Positions 17,734 through 27,032 are shown, counted from the stretch's first letter. The stretch is 64,000 bases of DNA from Dietzia natronolimnaea (GCF_039525805.1 NZ_BAAAHZ010000015.1); one strand, 5' to 3'. Notes: a model not told the origin generated them from the sequence alone. Translations and numbers: made by a program.

Positions 17734-18156
17734 TCACCCGGTCCCGCCCGACGCCCCTCGTCGGGGTGTCGGGCTCGGGGCGCCCGGGGACGGGGACCTC
17801 GGGGTGCACCAGATCACGGCGATCCCGGTGACCAGATAGACCACCTGCAGGACGTGGAAGCCGCGGATCGAGGCGATCTCCGCGATGATCCACACCACCA
17901 TGATCCACCCGGACAGGATGCTGGCCGCCTGCCATCCGGCGCTCCGCTTGAGCATCACCGTCGCGGCGACAAGGGCGCTGCCGCCCACGATCGCGAGCAG
18001 GATCACGCCGGCGAAGTAGACGGTGGGGAAATCGGTGTGCTCGACCCACGACGGCTCGTCGGGGATCACGCCGGTCATGAGCGCGAGCCCACCGCCGACC
18101 GCGGTGACGCCATTGAAGATCAACAATCCGAGCAGGACCCTGGAGACTGCGTTCAT
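17734..18156 (-). CDS. Small four-helix membrane protein of unknown function
   Basis: A 140-aa protein starting at ATG 18156. It has four hydrophobic helices (LLGLLIFNGVTAVGGGLALM; VYFAGVILLAIVGGSALVAA; ILSGWIMVVWIIAEIAS; VVYLVTGIAVIW) and a short Pro/Arg-rich tail. The layout resembles DoxX-like or DUF4267-type proteins, but I do not recognise it firmly. It lies 26 bp downstream of the MFS transporter and is probably co-transcribed with it. Confidence 0.65.
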   Translation of the reverse strand: MNAVSRVLLGLLIFNGVTAVGGGLALMTGVIPDEPSWVEHTDFPTVYFAGVILLAIVGGSALVAATVMLKRSAGWQAASILSGWIMVVWIIAEIASIRGFHVLQVVYLVTGIAVIWCTPRSPSPGAPSPTPRRGASGGTG

Positions 18157-18182
18157 ACGCGCCGATCCTATGGGCTCGCGGG

Positions 18183-19598
18183 TCACGAATACAGGGACTT
18201 CTTGCTGGTCTCCGGGGCCAGAACGAGCGCGATGATGGTCAGCACGGACAGCCCCACCAGGTAGTACCCGACGTAGGCCACCGAGTAGTTCTGCACCAGC
18301 CACACCGCGACGAACGGCGTCAGGGCGGCGCCGAGGATGGCCGAGAAGTTGTACGCGACTCCGGAGCCGGTGTACCGGGTGTTGGTGGGGAACAGTTCCG
18401 GGAGCACGGCCGACATGGGTCCGAAGGTCAGGCCCATAAGGATCATGCCGACGCACAGGAACAGCAGCATGCGGGTCACGTCGAGGTCGTCGCCGGTGCC
18501 GATCGCCTCGGGGTCCAGCCACCAGCCGAAGCTGAGCCCGAAGGCGATGATGGCGAGCGTGACGCCGATGAGCATGCGCCGCCGCCCGAGGGCGTCGGCG
18601 AGAAGTCCGGCCACCGGTACGAAGACCGCGAACAGGATGATCGCGAGCACCTGCAGGGTCAGGAACGACCGGTAGCCGTACCCCAACCCGCCGGTGCCCT
18701 CTCCGCCGATCGCGAACGACAGGATCCACGTGGTCATGAGGTAGAACAGCCCGTAGGTGGCCAGCATGATGAACGTGCCGAGGATGATCTCCCGCCAGTT
18801 CTTGCTGAACACCTCCGACACCGGTGTCTTGACGCGCTGGTCGTCCGCGATGGCCCGGGCGAAGACCGGGGTCTCCTCGATGCGGAGACGGACGTAGAGG
18901 CCGACGGCCACCATCACGATCGAGAGCAGGAACGGCAGGCGCCAGCCCCACACCAGGAACGGATCGGACAGGTCGCTGGCCGTGGAGTCGTACGCGAACC
19001 AGGTGGTCAGCAGAAGGAAGAGCCCGTTGGCCAGGATGAAGCCGAACGGCGCACCCAACTGCGGCCACATCGCGGCGAAGGCCCGCTTGCCCGGCTGCGC
19101 GGTCTCGGAGGCCAGGAGCGCCGCACCCGACCACTCGCCGCCCAGCCCGATGCCCTGGAAGAAGCGCAGGATGGTGAGCATCGCGGGTGCCCACAGCCCG
19201 ATCTGGTGGATGGTCGGCAACAGTCCGATGAGGAAGGTCGCGATCCCCATGGTGAGCAGCGCCCCCACGAGCGTGACCTTGCGCCCCAGCCGGTCCCCGT
19301 AGTGGCCGAAGATCACCGAGCCCAGCGGGCGGGCGACGAACGCGGTCCCGAAGGTCGCCATGGAGGCGAGCAGAGCCGCGCCCGAATCGCCTCCGTGGAA
19401 GAAGAGCAGCGGGAAGACCGAGACCGCGGCCGTGGCGAAGATGTAGAAGTCGTAGAACTCGATGGTCGTGCCGATGAGCGAGGCGAAGATGATCCGCCGC
19501 CGGGGAACCGTCTCGGTCGGCTCGGTCCACTCGGCGGGTTCCGCGGCCACGTCGGTACGACCGTGGTTGCCGCTCACGGGTTCTGGTGATGCGTTCAC
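18183..19598 (-). CDS. MFS transporter, metabolite:H+ symporter (MHS) type
   Basis: About 470 aa with twelve membrane segments. It carries the MHS hallmarks near the first helices: IGTTIEFYDFYIFATAA and the GHYGDRLGRK loop, plus GLGGEWSGAALLASE in helix 5. This family (ShiA, ProP, KgtP) imports organic acids, osmolytes or shikimate with protons. The start is uncertain between a GTG at 19598 and an in-frame TTG at 19613; neither has a good ribosome site. Confidence 0.86.
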   Translation of the reverse strand: MNASPEPVSGNHGRTDVAAEPAEWTEPTETVPRRRIIFASLIGTTIEFYDFYIFATAAVSVFPLLFFHGGDSGAALLASMATFGTAFVARPLGSVIFGHYGDRLGRKVTLVGALLTMGIATFLIGLLPTIHQIGLWAPAMLTILRFFQGIGLGGEWSGAALLASETAQPGKRAFAAMWPQLGAPFGFILANGLFLLLTTWFAYDSTASDLSDPFLVWGWRLPFLLSIVMVAVGLYVRLRIEETPVFARAIADDQRVKTPVSEVFSKNWREIILGTFIMLATYGLFYLMTTWILSFAIGGEGTGGLGYGYRSFLTLQVLAIILFAVFVPVAGLLADALGRRRMLIGVTLAIIAFGLSFGWWLDPEAIGTGDDLDVTRMLLFLCVGMILMGLTFGPMSAVLPELFPTNTRYTGSGVAYNFSAILGAALTPFVAVWLVQNYSVAYVGYYLVGLSVLTIIALVLAPETSKKSLYS

Positions 19599-19677
19599 CG
19601 GGGCATCGTACAAAAGCCGGGCATGCCATTACCCCCGTCGCTCGGGGACACGGGCGTCCCCTCACAACCCTGCCGTC

Positions 19678-20238
19678 TCAGACGTGGAGAAGACCCGCGG
19701 CGATCGCTCCCGCGGCGAGGTTCGCCAGCGCGTGGACCGCCGCCCCCGGAACGAGGGTTCCCGATCTGTGCCGCAGCCAGCCGAGCAGCCACCCGGCGGC
19801 GAACTGCACCGGGATGAGGGGCCACAGCCTCACATCGACCGCCAGCAGGGCCAGGTGCGGGACGAGGAACACCACGGACTGCAGCAGGTTGCCCCACCCG
19901 AAGCCGAGTCGCCGGATGAACACGCCGCCGAGCAGTCCCCGGAAGAAGACCTCCTCGCCGACGGCCCGGAGCACCACGGCGGCGGCGACACCCACGGAGG
20001 ACATCGCCGCGACCGAGACCCCGGGCTGCTCGAGCACCTCGGCGGGGACCAGTGCCAGCGACAGCCACCCCGCCGCCAGCAGCGGGACGAACAACACCAA
20101 CGCCCATCCGTACGCCGCGGGAGTGCCCCGGGACACCCCCGCGAGTCGCATCGCCGCCCCGGCGGAGCGGTCACCGCGGCGGGATTGCACGACCACGTAG
20201 ATGAGGGTCGGCGCACAGAACAGGACGAACTCGGTCAT
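19678..20238 (-). CDS. CPBP family intramembrane metalloprotease
   Basis: A 186-aa membrane protein with the CAAX-protease/bacteriocin-processing motifs: EEVFFRG (motif 1), FLVPH (motif 2) and HALAN (motif 3). Five to six helices are visible. The ATG at 20238 has AGAGAGG upstream. The catalytic set is intact, so it could be an Abi-type protease acting on membrane proteins or peptides; no bacteriocin gene is nearby. It is divergent from the GH3 gene. Confidence 0.8.
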   Translation of the reverse strand: MTEFVLFCAPTLIYVVVQSRRGDRSAGAAMRLAGVSRGTPAAYGWALVLFVPLLAAGWLSLALVPAEVLEQPGVSVAAMSSVGVAAAVVLRAVGEEVFFRGLLGGVFIRRLGFGWGNLLQSVVFLVPHLALLAVDVRLWPLIPVQFAAGWLLGWLRHRSGTLVPGAAVHALANLAAGAIAAGLLHV

Positions 20239-20389
20239 ACCTCTCTGAGCTCTCGACGAGCGTGCGACGTCGATGCGCAGGCCCCGCGGCCCGGCCGACC
20301 CTCTACAACTGTGTGCCCGGCAGACATACCGGAATGCTAGCCCTCGCCCCGTGCTACAACTGGACAACGCACCAGGACGGGGTCACCGC

Positions 20390-22711
20390 ATGAGATCAGG
20401 CACCGAGTCGTCAGCATCCGCGGCGCCGCCAGTCCCCGTCGGGGACCCCACCGGGGCCGATCAGGCGGTCGCCGACCTCGATCTCGGGCAGCAGGCCGCG
20501 CTCGGTAGCGGTGCGTCGTTCTGGCGCACCGAGGAGCACCCGGGGGTGCCCGCGCTGGTCCTCACCGACGGCCCGCACGGGGTGCGGTTCCAGTCCGGCG
20601 CATCGGACCATCTCGGTCTCAGTGCGAGCGACCCGGCCACCTGCTTCCCCCCGGCCGCGGGGCTGGCGCAGAGCTGGGACCCCGCCCTGGCCCGCCGGAT
20701 CGGGTCCGCGTTGGCCGCCGAGGCCGTGGCCGCCGGGGTGGGGGTCCTGCTGGGTCCGGGGATCAACATCAAGCGCGACCCGCGGGCCGGCCGCAACTTC
20801 GAGTACTTCAGCGAGGACCCGCACCTGACCGGTGTGATGGCCGGGCAGGTGGTCGCGGGCCTCCAGTCGGGCGGCGTCGGGGCGTCGCTCAAGCACTTCG
20901 CCGCCAACAACTCCGAGCACGACCGCATGCGGGCGAGTTCCGACGTCGACCCCCGACCGCTGCGCGAGATCTACCTGCGGGCGTTCGAACGCGTGGTCCG
21001 GGACGCCCGGCCGTGGACGGTGATGACGGCCTACAACAAGCTCAACGGTGTCTACGCCTCCGAGAACAGGTGGCTGCTCACCGAGCTGCTGCGGGACGAG
21101 TGGGGTTTCGACGGAGCGGTCATCAGCGACTGGGGCGCCGTGGTGGACCGGGTGGCCTCGGTGCGTGCCGGGCTCGACCTGCAGATGCCCGGACCCGCCG
21201 GACTCGACGACGCCGACGTGGTCCGGGCCGTCGAGCGGGGCGAGCTCGACCTGGCCCACGCCCTGCGGGCCGCGACGGCCGTGGCACGCCTGGCGGTACG
21301 GGCCCGGAACGGGCGACAGGCGGTGCGCGCCGACGCAGGGCATCGCGCGGCACCGGTGGACCACGCCGCCCACCACGACCTCGCGCGGGAGGCGGCGGAG
21401 TCCTCGATCGTGCTGCTGGCCAACGACGGCGGCCTCCTTCCCCTCTCACCGGCCACCGGGGTCGCGGTGATCGGCGCCTTCGCCCGCGAACCGCGCTTCC
21501 AGGGAGGCGGCAGCTCGCACGTCACCCCCACGCGGGTCGATGTGCCACTGACGGAGATCAGGCGAATAGCCGGGGACGCCCGGGTCACCCATGCCACGGG
21601 CGTCGGGGATGGTGACGACGACGAGGACCTGCCCCTCGCCGAGGCGGTGGCAATCGCGTCCGATGCCGAGGTGGCCGTCCTCATGCTCGGTCTGACCGAC
21701 GACCAGGAGTCCGAGGGCGTCGACCGGCAGCACATCGATCTGCCGGGAGACCAGCTCCGCCTCCTCGAGGCGGTCGCCGCGGTGCAGGACCGGATCGTGG
21801 TGATCCTGTCGGCCGGCTCCGTGGTGGACCTGTCCCCGGTGGTTCCCCACGCGACGGCGATCGTGTCCGGGGCGCTGCTGGGACAGGGCGGAGGCCGGGC
21901 GCTCGCGCGGGTGCTCTACGGCCACGCCACCCCGTCCGGACGGCTGGCCGAGACCGTCCCGCTGCGGATCGAGGACGTCCCAAGCTGGGGCAACTTCCCC
22001 GCCGAAGACTCACACGTCCGGTACGGGGAGGGCATCTTCGGCGGCTACCGCGGGTACGACCACAGGCGGCGGGAGGTGCGGTTCCCCTTCGGACACGGCC
22101 TGTCCTACACGACCTTCGACTACCGGTCCCTGACGGTCGTGGCCGGGGACAACGGGTGGACGGCACGGGTCGAGGTCCACAACACCGGGCCGTACCGGGG
22201 CCGCGAGGTCGTCCAGATCTACGCCTCGCTGCCGGCCTCGGTGCGCAGCCGGGCGCCACGGGAGCTCGTGGGATTCGGCCATATCGAGCTCGATCCCGGA
22301 CAGAGCGGACAGCTCGAGGTGGTGATCGAACGCCGGGACCTGGCGTACTGGGACGAGCCCGCCGGGAGCTGGCTGGTGGAGGGTGGCGAGTACGTCTTCG
22401 CGGCCGCGGCCTCCAGCCGGGACCTCCGGATCGAGGTCTCCGTACCGATCGACGGGGATCCGCGCCCGGTCCGGATCGACCTCGACTCCACGATCTCCGA
22501 GGCGATGGCGGACCCCGACGCCCGGCAGATCCTCGACGAGGTGTTCCGACCGCTCGCGGCGAACGCCGGTGAGGCGAGCGGCGCCGTGGGAGCCTCGATC
22601 GAGCAGCTGGTGGGCTCGATCCCCGTGGGGCGGATGCTCTCCGGGTTCCTGGGGATGGACCGGGAGTCGGTGGCGGGTATCGCCGAGCAGCTCGCCCGGA
22701 TCCACCGGTGA
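20390..22711 (+). CDS. Glycoside hydrolase family 3 beta-glucosidase-like enzyme
   Basis: A cytoplasmic enzyme of 773 aa (no signal peptide). The GH3 N-terminal barrel contains KRDPRAGRNFEYFSEDP and the nucleophile Asp247 in VISDWG. The C-terminal sandwich contains GGGSSHVTPTRVDVPL, and an Fn3-like domain (GREVVQIYASLP, RAPRELVGF) follows. A further ~85-residue helical tail ends the protein. The acid/base residue could not be assigned by eye. Likely substrates are beta-glucosides or xylosides. The start at ATG 20390 follows AGGACGGGG. Confidence 0.88.
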   Translation: MRSGTESSASAAPPVPVGDPTGADQAVADLDLGQQAALGSGASFWRTEEHPGVPALVLTDGPHGVRFQSGASDHLGLSASDPATCFPPAAGLAQSWDPALARRIGSALAAEAVAAGVGVLLGPGINIKRDPRAGRNFEYFSEDPHLTGVMAGQVVAGLQSGGVGASLKHFAANNSEHDRMRASSDVDPRPLREIYLRAFERVVRDARPWTVMTAYNKLNGVYASENRWLLTELLRDEWGFDGAVISDWGAVVDRVASVRAGLDLQMPGPAGLDDADVVRAVERGELDLAHALRAATAVARLAVRARNGRQAVRADAGHRAAPVDHAAHHDLAREAAESSIVLLANDGGLLPLSPATGVAVIGAFAREPRFQGGGSSHVTPTRVDVPLTEIRRIAGDARVTHATGVGDGDDDEDLPLAEAVAIASDAEVAVLMLGLTDDQESEGVDRQHIDLPGDQLRLLEAVAAVQDRIVVILSAGSVVDLSPVVPHATAIVSGALLGQGGGRALARVLYGHATPSGRLAETVPLRIEDVPSWGNFPAEDSHVRYGEGIFGGYRGYDHRRREVRFPFGHGLSYTTFDYRSLTVVAGDNGWTARVEVHNTGPYRGREVVQIYASLPASVRSRAPRELVGFGHIELDPGQSGQLEVVIERRDLAYWDEPAGSWLVEGGEYVFAAAASSRDLRIEVSVPIDGDPRPVRIDLDSTISEAMADPDARQILDEVFRPLAANAGEASGAVGASIEQLVGSIPVGRMLSGFLGMDRESVAGIAEQLARIHR

Positions 22712-22712
22712 G

Positions 22713-23294
22713 CTAGCTGCTCCGCTCGGTATCTCGACGTCTGTAGTGCAGAAGTGCGGCCCCGTTGTCGAAGACACGGTGTTCCACCAGCTCCAGGTCG
22801 AGCTCGGCACCCGGAGGTAGCGCGCGCAGGCCGCCACCTACCACCCTCGGGACGATGAAGAACCTGAACTGGTCGACCATCCCGGCACTGATCGCCTCGC
22901 TCGCCGTGGTGGGTCCGAAGATCTCGACCTCACCCTCGGCGTCGTCGACGATCTGCTGAAGCCCGGCGATGTCGAGGCGCGGCAGAAGGCGGTCCCGGTC
23001 GGACACGAGATCCGCCTCGGTCATCGTCGAGGACACCGCGATGCGCGTCAGGTCCTTCCAGCGGCGAGCGAACTCGTGCTCGTCGGGGCTCCACGACTCG
23101 TCGTCGGGAGGAGTCTCCCAGTAGGTCATCAACTGGTAGGTGTTCCGCCCCAGGACCTCGTGCGACACCGAGGTCACGCGTTCCACGTGAAACCTGAACA
23201 GGTCCCCGCCGGGCGCGGTCCAGTCGAAGTCGCCGTTCGCGTCGGCGGCATAGCCGTCCAGCGAGATGGTCGCGGTGTAGCCCAGCGTCCCCAT
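22713..23294 (-). CDS. Dihydrofolate reductase/RibD-C family protein
   Basis: A 193-aa protein opening with YTATISLDGYAAD, the conserved start of the actinobacterial RibD C-terminal/DHFR-fold family, and containing VLGRNTYQLM and VEIFGPTTASEAISAG. These NADPH-binding reductases are common in actinobacteria and mostly uncharacterised. It ends 1 bp after the GH3 stop on the opposite strand, so the two genes meet tail to tail. Confidence 0.82.
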   Translation of the reverse strand: MGTLGYTATISLDGYAADANGDFDWTAPGGDLFRFHVERVTSVSHEVLGRNTYQLMTYWETPPDDESWSPDEHEFARRWKDLTRIAVSSTMTEADLVSDRDRLLPRLDIAGLQQIVDDAEGEVEIFGPTTASEAISAGMVDQFRFFIVPRVVGGGLRALPPGAELDLELVEHRVFDNGAALLHYRRRDTERSS

Positions 23295-23402
23295 GGTCGT
23301 CCTCCGCTGCTCGCGAGGTGGCGGTAGCGAGAAGCCTATCGCCGCGCCGCGGGCTCTCGCACCCTTTCCCCTGACCGCGCAGCTGGGTGGCGATTGTGGG
23401 CG

Positions 23403-23975
23403 TCAGTCGAGTTGACGACGCATGACGATCCGAGGGAAGCCCCCCGCCACCGACGTCGTGTCGGCGACCTTGACGAATCCCGCCTGCTCGAACAGGGAGC
23501 GGAACCCGACGAACGCCATCGTCAGGTTGACCTTCTCCGCACCGTTGTCCACGGGTACCGCCTCGACGGCGGGTGCGCCGTGGTCGCGCGCGAACTCGAC
23601 CGCACCCTCGACCAACTCCCGCGCCACTCCCTGACCCCGATACCCGGGGCGGACCCGAATGCAGAAGATCGACCACACAGGTTGAGCGTCGACTGTCGGC
23701 ACCACTCGTGATCGCGCGATCGGCAGGTCGCGGCGCGGAGCGACTCCCGCCCACCCCACGGGTTCCGGCCCGAGGTAGGCGAGCACGCCCGGTGCAGTGT
23801 CCCGCCCGCACAGGTCGCGGACGTACTCGCCCCGGGCGGGACCCGTCAGCGAGGTGTTGGTCTTGGAGTCCAGTCGGTGGCTGAGGCACCAGCACACCGA
23901 GGCGTCCGGGTTCTTCTTCGGCCCCAGGAGAACAGCCACGTCGTCGAACCGGTCAGCCGGCCGCACCTCGATCAT
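23403..23975 (-). CDS. GNAT family N-acetyltransferase
   Basis: A 190-aa protein, start placed at ATG 23975 (MIEVRPADRF); the longer open frame has a Cys/Gly-rich extension unlikely to be coded. The acetyl-CoA loop is visible as RVRPGYRGQGVARELVEGA, and VSSIFC-type strands precede it (VWSIFCIRVRP). The CWCLSH motif near the N-terminus is typical of a subgroup once annotated as YjcF-like. The substrate is unknown. It is followed by ~165 bp without a gene before erm. Confidence 0.8.
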   Translation of the reverse strand: MIEVRPADRFDDVAVLLGPKKNPDASVCWCLSHRLDSKTNTSLTGPARGEYVRDLCGRDTAPGVLAYLGPEPVGWAGVAPRRDLPIARSRVVPTVDAQPVWSIFCIRVRPGYRGQGVARELVEGAVEFARDHGAPAVEAVPVDNGAEKVNLTMAFVGFRSLFEQAGFVKVADTTSVAGGFPRIVMRRQLD

Positions 23976-24140
23976 CGCCACGCCACCACTGCAGTAGGTG
24001 TCATAGGGTCCATCCTTGCCTGAGGTGCCCGGTCGGCGGGCCGGAAGGAGCACACCGCCCCGCACAGCCCCGCACAGCCCCGCGCCGCGGTGACGGGCAC
24101 CGAGTCGGGGGCTGGGGTCCGGAGCAGATCGGCACCCGCC

Positions 24141-24917
24141 TCACTTCTGACGCCCCAGTGCCGCGTACAACGCGACCCAGTCCTGCGCGGTGAGATCCCT
24201 GGGCAGGGCATCCGGCGCGACGCCCGCCCGGGCGATGACCCCGCGGACTGCAGATCTGCGCCGCGGGTGTACCACGGTGGCCAGGATCGCGGCGATGCCC
24301 CGGCCGCGTCCGGTGAAGACGTCGTGCACGAACCGACGGTAAGCACCACGGTCCTGGTCCGCGAGAAGAGGACGAGGCCTCCGGTACAGGACGAGCAGTG
24401 CTCCGTCGACGGCCGGCTCCGGCCGGAAGGCGCGGCGGGACACCCGGCGATGCAGGGTGAACTCGATCCACGGCCACCACTGCGCGGTCATCATGGTCGC
24501 GCCCCCGACGCCTGCTCGTCGACGCGCGACCTCCCACTGGACCAGCAGGACGGCCGTCGTCGTGGACGGGGAATGGAGCAGCTTCCGCAGGATCGAGGTG
24601 GTGAGGTGGAACGGGAGGTTGCCCACCACCACATGGGGAGTCGTCGGCAACGGCCACCGCACGAAGTCCGCGTGAACCAGCTCAACGTCTGTAGCGAGCG
24701 AACCCTGGAGATGCTCGACTGTCCGGGAATCGATCTCCACCGCCGTGAGCGGGCGATCCAGGGACTGCAACGGGGTGGTCAGTGCACCCCTCCCGGGCCC
24801 GATCTCGATGATCGGCCCCGAGGTCTCGTCGACGATGTCGATGATCTCGTCGATGACGGTGGTGTCGGTGAGGAAGTTCTGGCCGTGCTCGTGCCGGCCG
24901 CCCCGATAGGTGGGCAT
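24141..24917 (-). CDS. erm: Erm(X)-like 23S rRNA adenine N6-methyltransferase
   Basis: A 258-aa rRNA methylase expected to dimethylate A2058 and give macrolide–lincosamide–streptogramin B resistance. Diagnostic segments are GRHEHGQNFLTD, SAM loop EIGPGRGAL, catalytic NLPF in VVVGNLPFHLTT, and QWEVARRRAGVGG, all close to corynebacterial Erm(X) as I recall it. CGGAG lies 9 bp before the ATG. An upstream 13-codon leader with competing hairpins implies drug-inducible translation. There is no flanking transposon, so it may be resident rather than newly acquired. Confidence 0.9.
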   Translation of the reverse strand: MPTYRGGRHEHGQNFLTDTTVIDEIIDIVDETSGPIIEIGPGRGALTTPLQSLDRPLTAVEIDSRTVEHLQGSLATDVELVHADFVRWPLPTTPHVVVGNLPFHLTTSILRKLLHSPSTTTAVLLVQWEVARRRAGVGGATMMTAQWWPWIEFTLHRRVSRRAFRPEPAVDGALLVLYRRPRPLLADQDRGAYRRFVHDVFTGRGRGIAAILATVVHPRRRSAVRGVIARAGVAPDALPRDLTAQDWVALYAALGRQK

Positions 24918-24924
24918 GTGTAGA

Positions 24925-25020
24925 CGCTCCGAATGAAGAGAGTGCGCCCGGGCATGCAGAAGCGCCGCCCGGCTGGACCGCGGAGCGGCGGAAGCGTCCT
25001 ACAGGAGGGAATCCGCCGCT
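24925..25020 (-). promoter_or_regulatory. Attenuator hairpins controlling erm translation
   Basis: Read on the minus strand, four segments can pair alternatively. Segment 1 (25012–25020) and 2 (24984–24992) form a perfect 9-bp stem. Segment 2 (24985–24990) can instead pair with 3 (24963–24968, 6 bp). The end of segment 3 (24959–24964, CGCTTC) can pair, with one G·U, with 4 (24925–24930), which contains the erm ribosome site CGGAG. Stalling over segment 1 would favour 2:3 and free the ribosome site, the classical Erm attenuation logic. Folding energies were not computed. Confidence 0.65.
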
Positions 25021-25060
25021 AGAAGCGACGGTCCCGAATCAATGTGGTGAAGCAGGCCAT
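25019..25060 (-). CDS. Erm leader peptide (13 aa)
   Basis: The short frame MACFTTLIRDRRF lies 101 bp upstream of erm and its stop codon overlaps the first attenuator stem. Residues R-D-R match the '+X+' pattern at which macrolide-bound ribosomes stall. There is no Shine–Dalgarno; instead a TACACT hexamer ends 7 bp before the ATG, so the message may start at or next to the initiation codon and be translated leaderless. Confidence 0.65.
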   Translation of the reverse strand: MACFTTLIRDRRF

Positions 25061-25067
25061 GACGGGG

Positions 25068-25073
25068 AGTGTA
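25068..25073 (-). promoter_or_regulatory. Probable -10 element of the erm leader transcript
   Basis: TACACT on the minus strand fits the actinobacterial TAnnnT -10 pattern and ends 7 bp before the leader ATG at 25060. No convincing -35 hexamer was seen; the upstream DNA is the 3' end of the tetR gene. Confidence 0.5.
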
Positions 25074-25101
25074 TCGGACCCTCCGGGCGTGGTCCTCGCC
25101 A

Positions 25102-25683
25102 TCACTCCCGGTGGAGCGGTTTCAGGACAGGTGCCATCCACCCGGCGATGAACGCGCGCAGCTCGGCGTCGGGACGGGAGGCAGGGTCATCAAGGCAAAG
25201 CACCGACCAGCCCACGTGCACGGCGATGTCGGCCAGGTTCTCGACCCGGCCCTCGAGTTCGGGGAAGCGGGCGACGGCGGGAGAGAGCAGTGCCACCGCG
25301 TAGTCGTGTGCGCGGCGAGCTGCTCCCGGATCGAAGATCGGGTTGGCCGTTCCGGAGAGCGTGAGTTCCCGGAGCAACGGATCGCCGAGGACGTGGTGAC
25401 GCGCCTGGACCATCATCTCGACGAACAGTTCCAGTGGCGTTTCGGTCGACTCCATGAGTTCGGCGAACGCCCCGGTCAGCGAGGTGAGCCGGTCGGAAAC
25501 CGCCTGCGACACCAGCTCCTCCCGCGTACCGAAGATCGAATGGACGGTCTGACGACTCACTCCCGCACGCCTGGCCACTCCGGCGACGTTCACGGCGGTG
25601 AAGCCCGACTCCCCGATCACGGCTCGGGTGGCCTCGAGGATGATCTCCCGGGATCGCACCCGACCATTATCTGCCAGCGTCAC
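25102..25683 (-). CDS. TetR family transcriptional regulator
   Basis: A 193-aa regulator with helix-turn-helix VAGVARRAGVSRQTVHSIFG near residues 33–52 and a helical C-terminal ligand domain. Its ATG overlaps the lipase stop by 4 bp, so it belongs to the GMC oxidase–lipase–tetR operon and may sense the lipid product handled by those enzymes. Its 3' end lies only ~30 bp upstream of the erm promoter, so read-through into erm is possible. Confidence 0.85.
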   Translation of the reverse strand: MTLADNGRVRSREIILEATRAVIGESGFTAVNVAGVARRAGVSRQTVHSIFGTREELVSQAVSDRLTSLTGAFAELMESTETPLELFVEMMVQARHHVLGDPLLRELTLSGTANPIFDPGAARRAHDYAVALLSPAVARFPELEGRVENLADIAVHVGWSVLCLDDPASRPDAELRAFIAGWMAPVLKPLHRE

Positions 25684-27008
25684 GCGACGCTGCAGCCGAA
25701 CCTCCCCCCGCCGTCAAGAGTGGAGATCAGCCAGGGGGTCACCTCGTCGTGGATCATCGTGTCGTGGATGAGCGGGCCGAAGTGGTCCGGGAGCGTCCAG
25801 CCGGGCGCCAGGGCGGGCACTGGGGTGGAGCGGAACGTCACGTCGCCGCCGGCAGCGCACCAGTCGTCGGCGAGGGCGCGGGCCTGGCCGTAGGGAACGG
25901 TGTCGTCGTTCGGTGAGGACGTGATGAGTACCGGCGCGGTGGGGGTCAGCCGGCCGAGCTTCTGGTCGTCGAGCACCGCTTGCGCCAAGGGGTCGCCGGC
26001 GATCCACTGGTCAAGGCTGCGCCCGTCAACGGTGAGGTCGGAGGTCCGCAGAAAGGGACTCGAGAATATGACGTCTGCGATGCACTTGGTCTCCAGCGAG
26101 GCCAAGGTGGCGCGACCGTGATCGGAGAGGGCGGCGCCGACGAGTGTGCGCAGCTCAGGGTAGCGATCGACCATCCCGTTGACGGACCATCCGATCACTC
26201 CGCCGATCAGGGTTCCGTCGATCTGCCGTAGTACCTGTTGGAGGTCGGCCACCGGCGCCCCCGCCCAGGCGCCCCGCAGGTCGAGTTCGGGCGCGTAGGT
26301 GGGATGTAGTTCCGCGGCCGCGGCGGTGGCGCCGCCGCCCTGTGAATAACCCGCCAGAAGTAGAGGCGAGCTGGCACCTGCGAGGGCGCGGGCGGCGCGA
26401 GCAGCATCGAGCACGGCACGACCGGTTTCGACCCGGTCGACGTAGCTGTGGATTCGGGGGGTGCCCAGGCCGATGTAGTCGGTCACCACCACGCGCGCTC
26501 CCATCGCGTGCCATTTCGCGGCCGAGACGAGTTCCTGGTTCGCGGAGAGGAACGGGTCGGGATCAACTCCCGCCCACAGCCCACTGGGCGCGGCGAGCGA
26601 GATGGCGCAGTGGTTGCCCTGGCCGGTGGTGCCCGGGGCGATGACGACGGTCGGCCGTTCGCCGGGCCCTCGCCACGGCCCTGATTCCTCGATCACCATT
26701 GCAGTGACAGCGGCGGGGGCGTCGTGGACATCGCGGGAGGTGAACATCATCCGCGTCGCCGCAGCGGGCCAGGCGCCGTCCGCCCCGGGAAGAGTGGCCG
26801 GGATCGTGACGGGCTGGGTACGGACCACCGCGCCGGGCTGCGCCGGTAGGTCGGCCGGCGGCTCGTAGAACGGATCGGCGACCATGTCGGACGTGTGCGC
26901 GTGGGTGTCCGCGGAACCGAGCGGGTCGGCGTGCGCGACGGGCGAAATCCCGAGCCCGACGACGACGAGGGCAGCAGTGGCGGTGGCGAAGGCTCTGAGT
27001 CGACGCAT
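25680..27008 (-). CDS. Secreted lipase of the LIP family
   Basis: A 442-aa protein. The start chosen is ATG 27008, which has GAAAGG upstream and begins directly with a Sec-type signal peptide ending near AHA-D; an in-frame ATG at 27032 adds eight residues. The alpha/beta-hydrolase nucleophile is in AGYSQGGG. An Asp in SSPNDDTVPYGQA and a His in LPDHFGPLIHD complete a plausible triad, as in PF03583 secretory lipases. Expected to cleave triacylglycerols or long-chain esters outside the cell. It sits between a secreted GMC oxidase and tetR. Confidence 0.84.
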   Translation of the reverse strand: MRRLRAFATATAALVVVGLGISPVAHADPLGSADTHAHTSDMVADPFYEPPADLPAQPGAVVRTQPVTIPATLPGADGAWPAAATRMMFTSRDVHDAPAAVTAMVIEESGPWRGPGERPTVVIAPGTTGQGNHCAISLAAPSGLWAGVDPDPFLSANQELVSAAKWHAMGARVVVTDYIGLGTPRIHSYVDRVETGRAVLDAARAARALAGASSPLLLAGYSQGGGATAAAAELHPTYAPELDLRGAWAGAPVADLQQVLRQIDGTLIGGVIGWSVNGMVDRYPELRTLVGAALSDHGRATLASLETKCIADVIFSSPFLRTSDLTVDGRSLDQWIAGDPLAQAVLDDQKLGRLTPTAPVLITSSPNDDTVPYGQARALADDWCAAGGDVTFRSTPVPALAPGWTLPDHFGPLIHDTMIHDEVTPWLISTLDGGGRFGCSVA

Positions 27009-27032
27009 GTCGGCCTTTCTCTGGGTTCGCAT

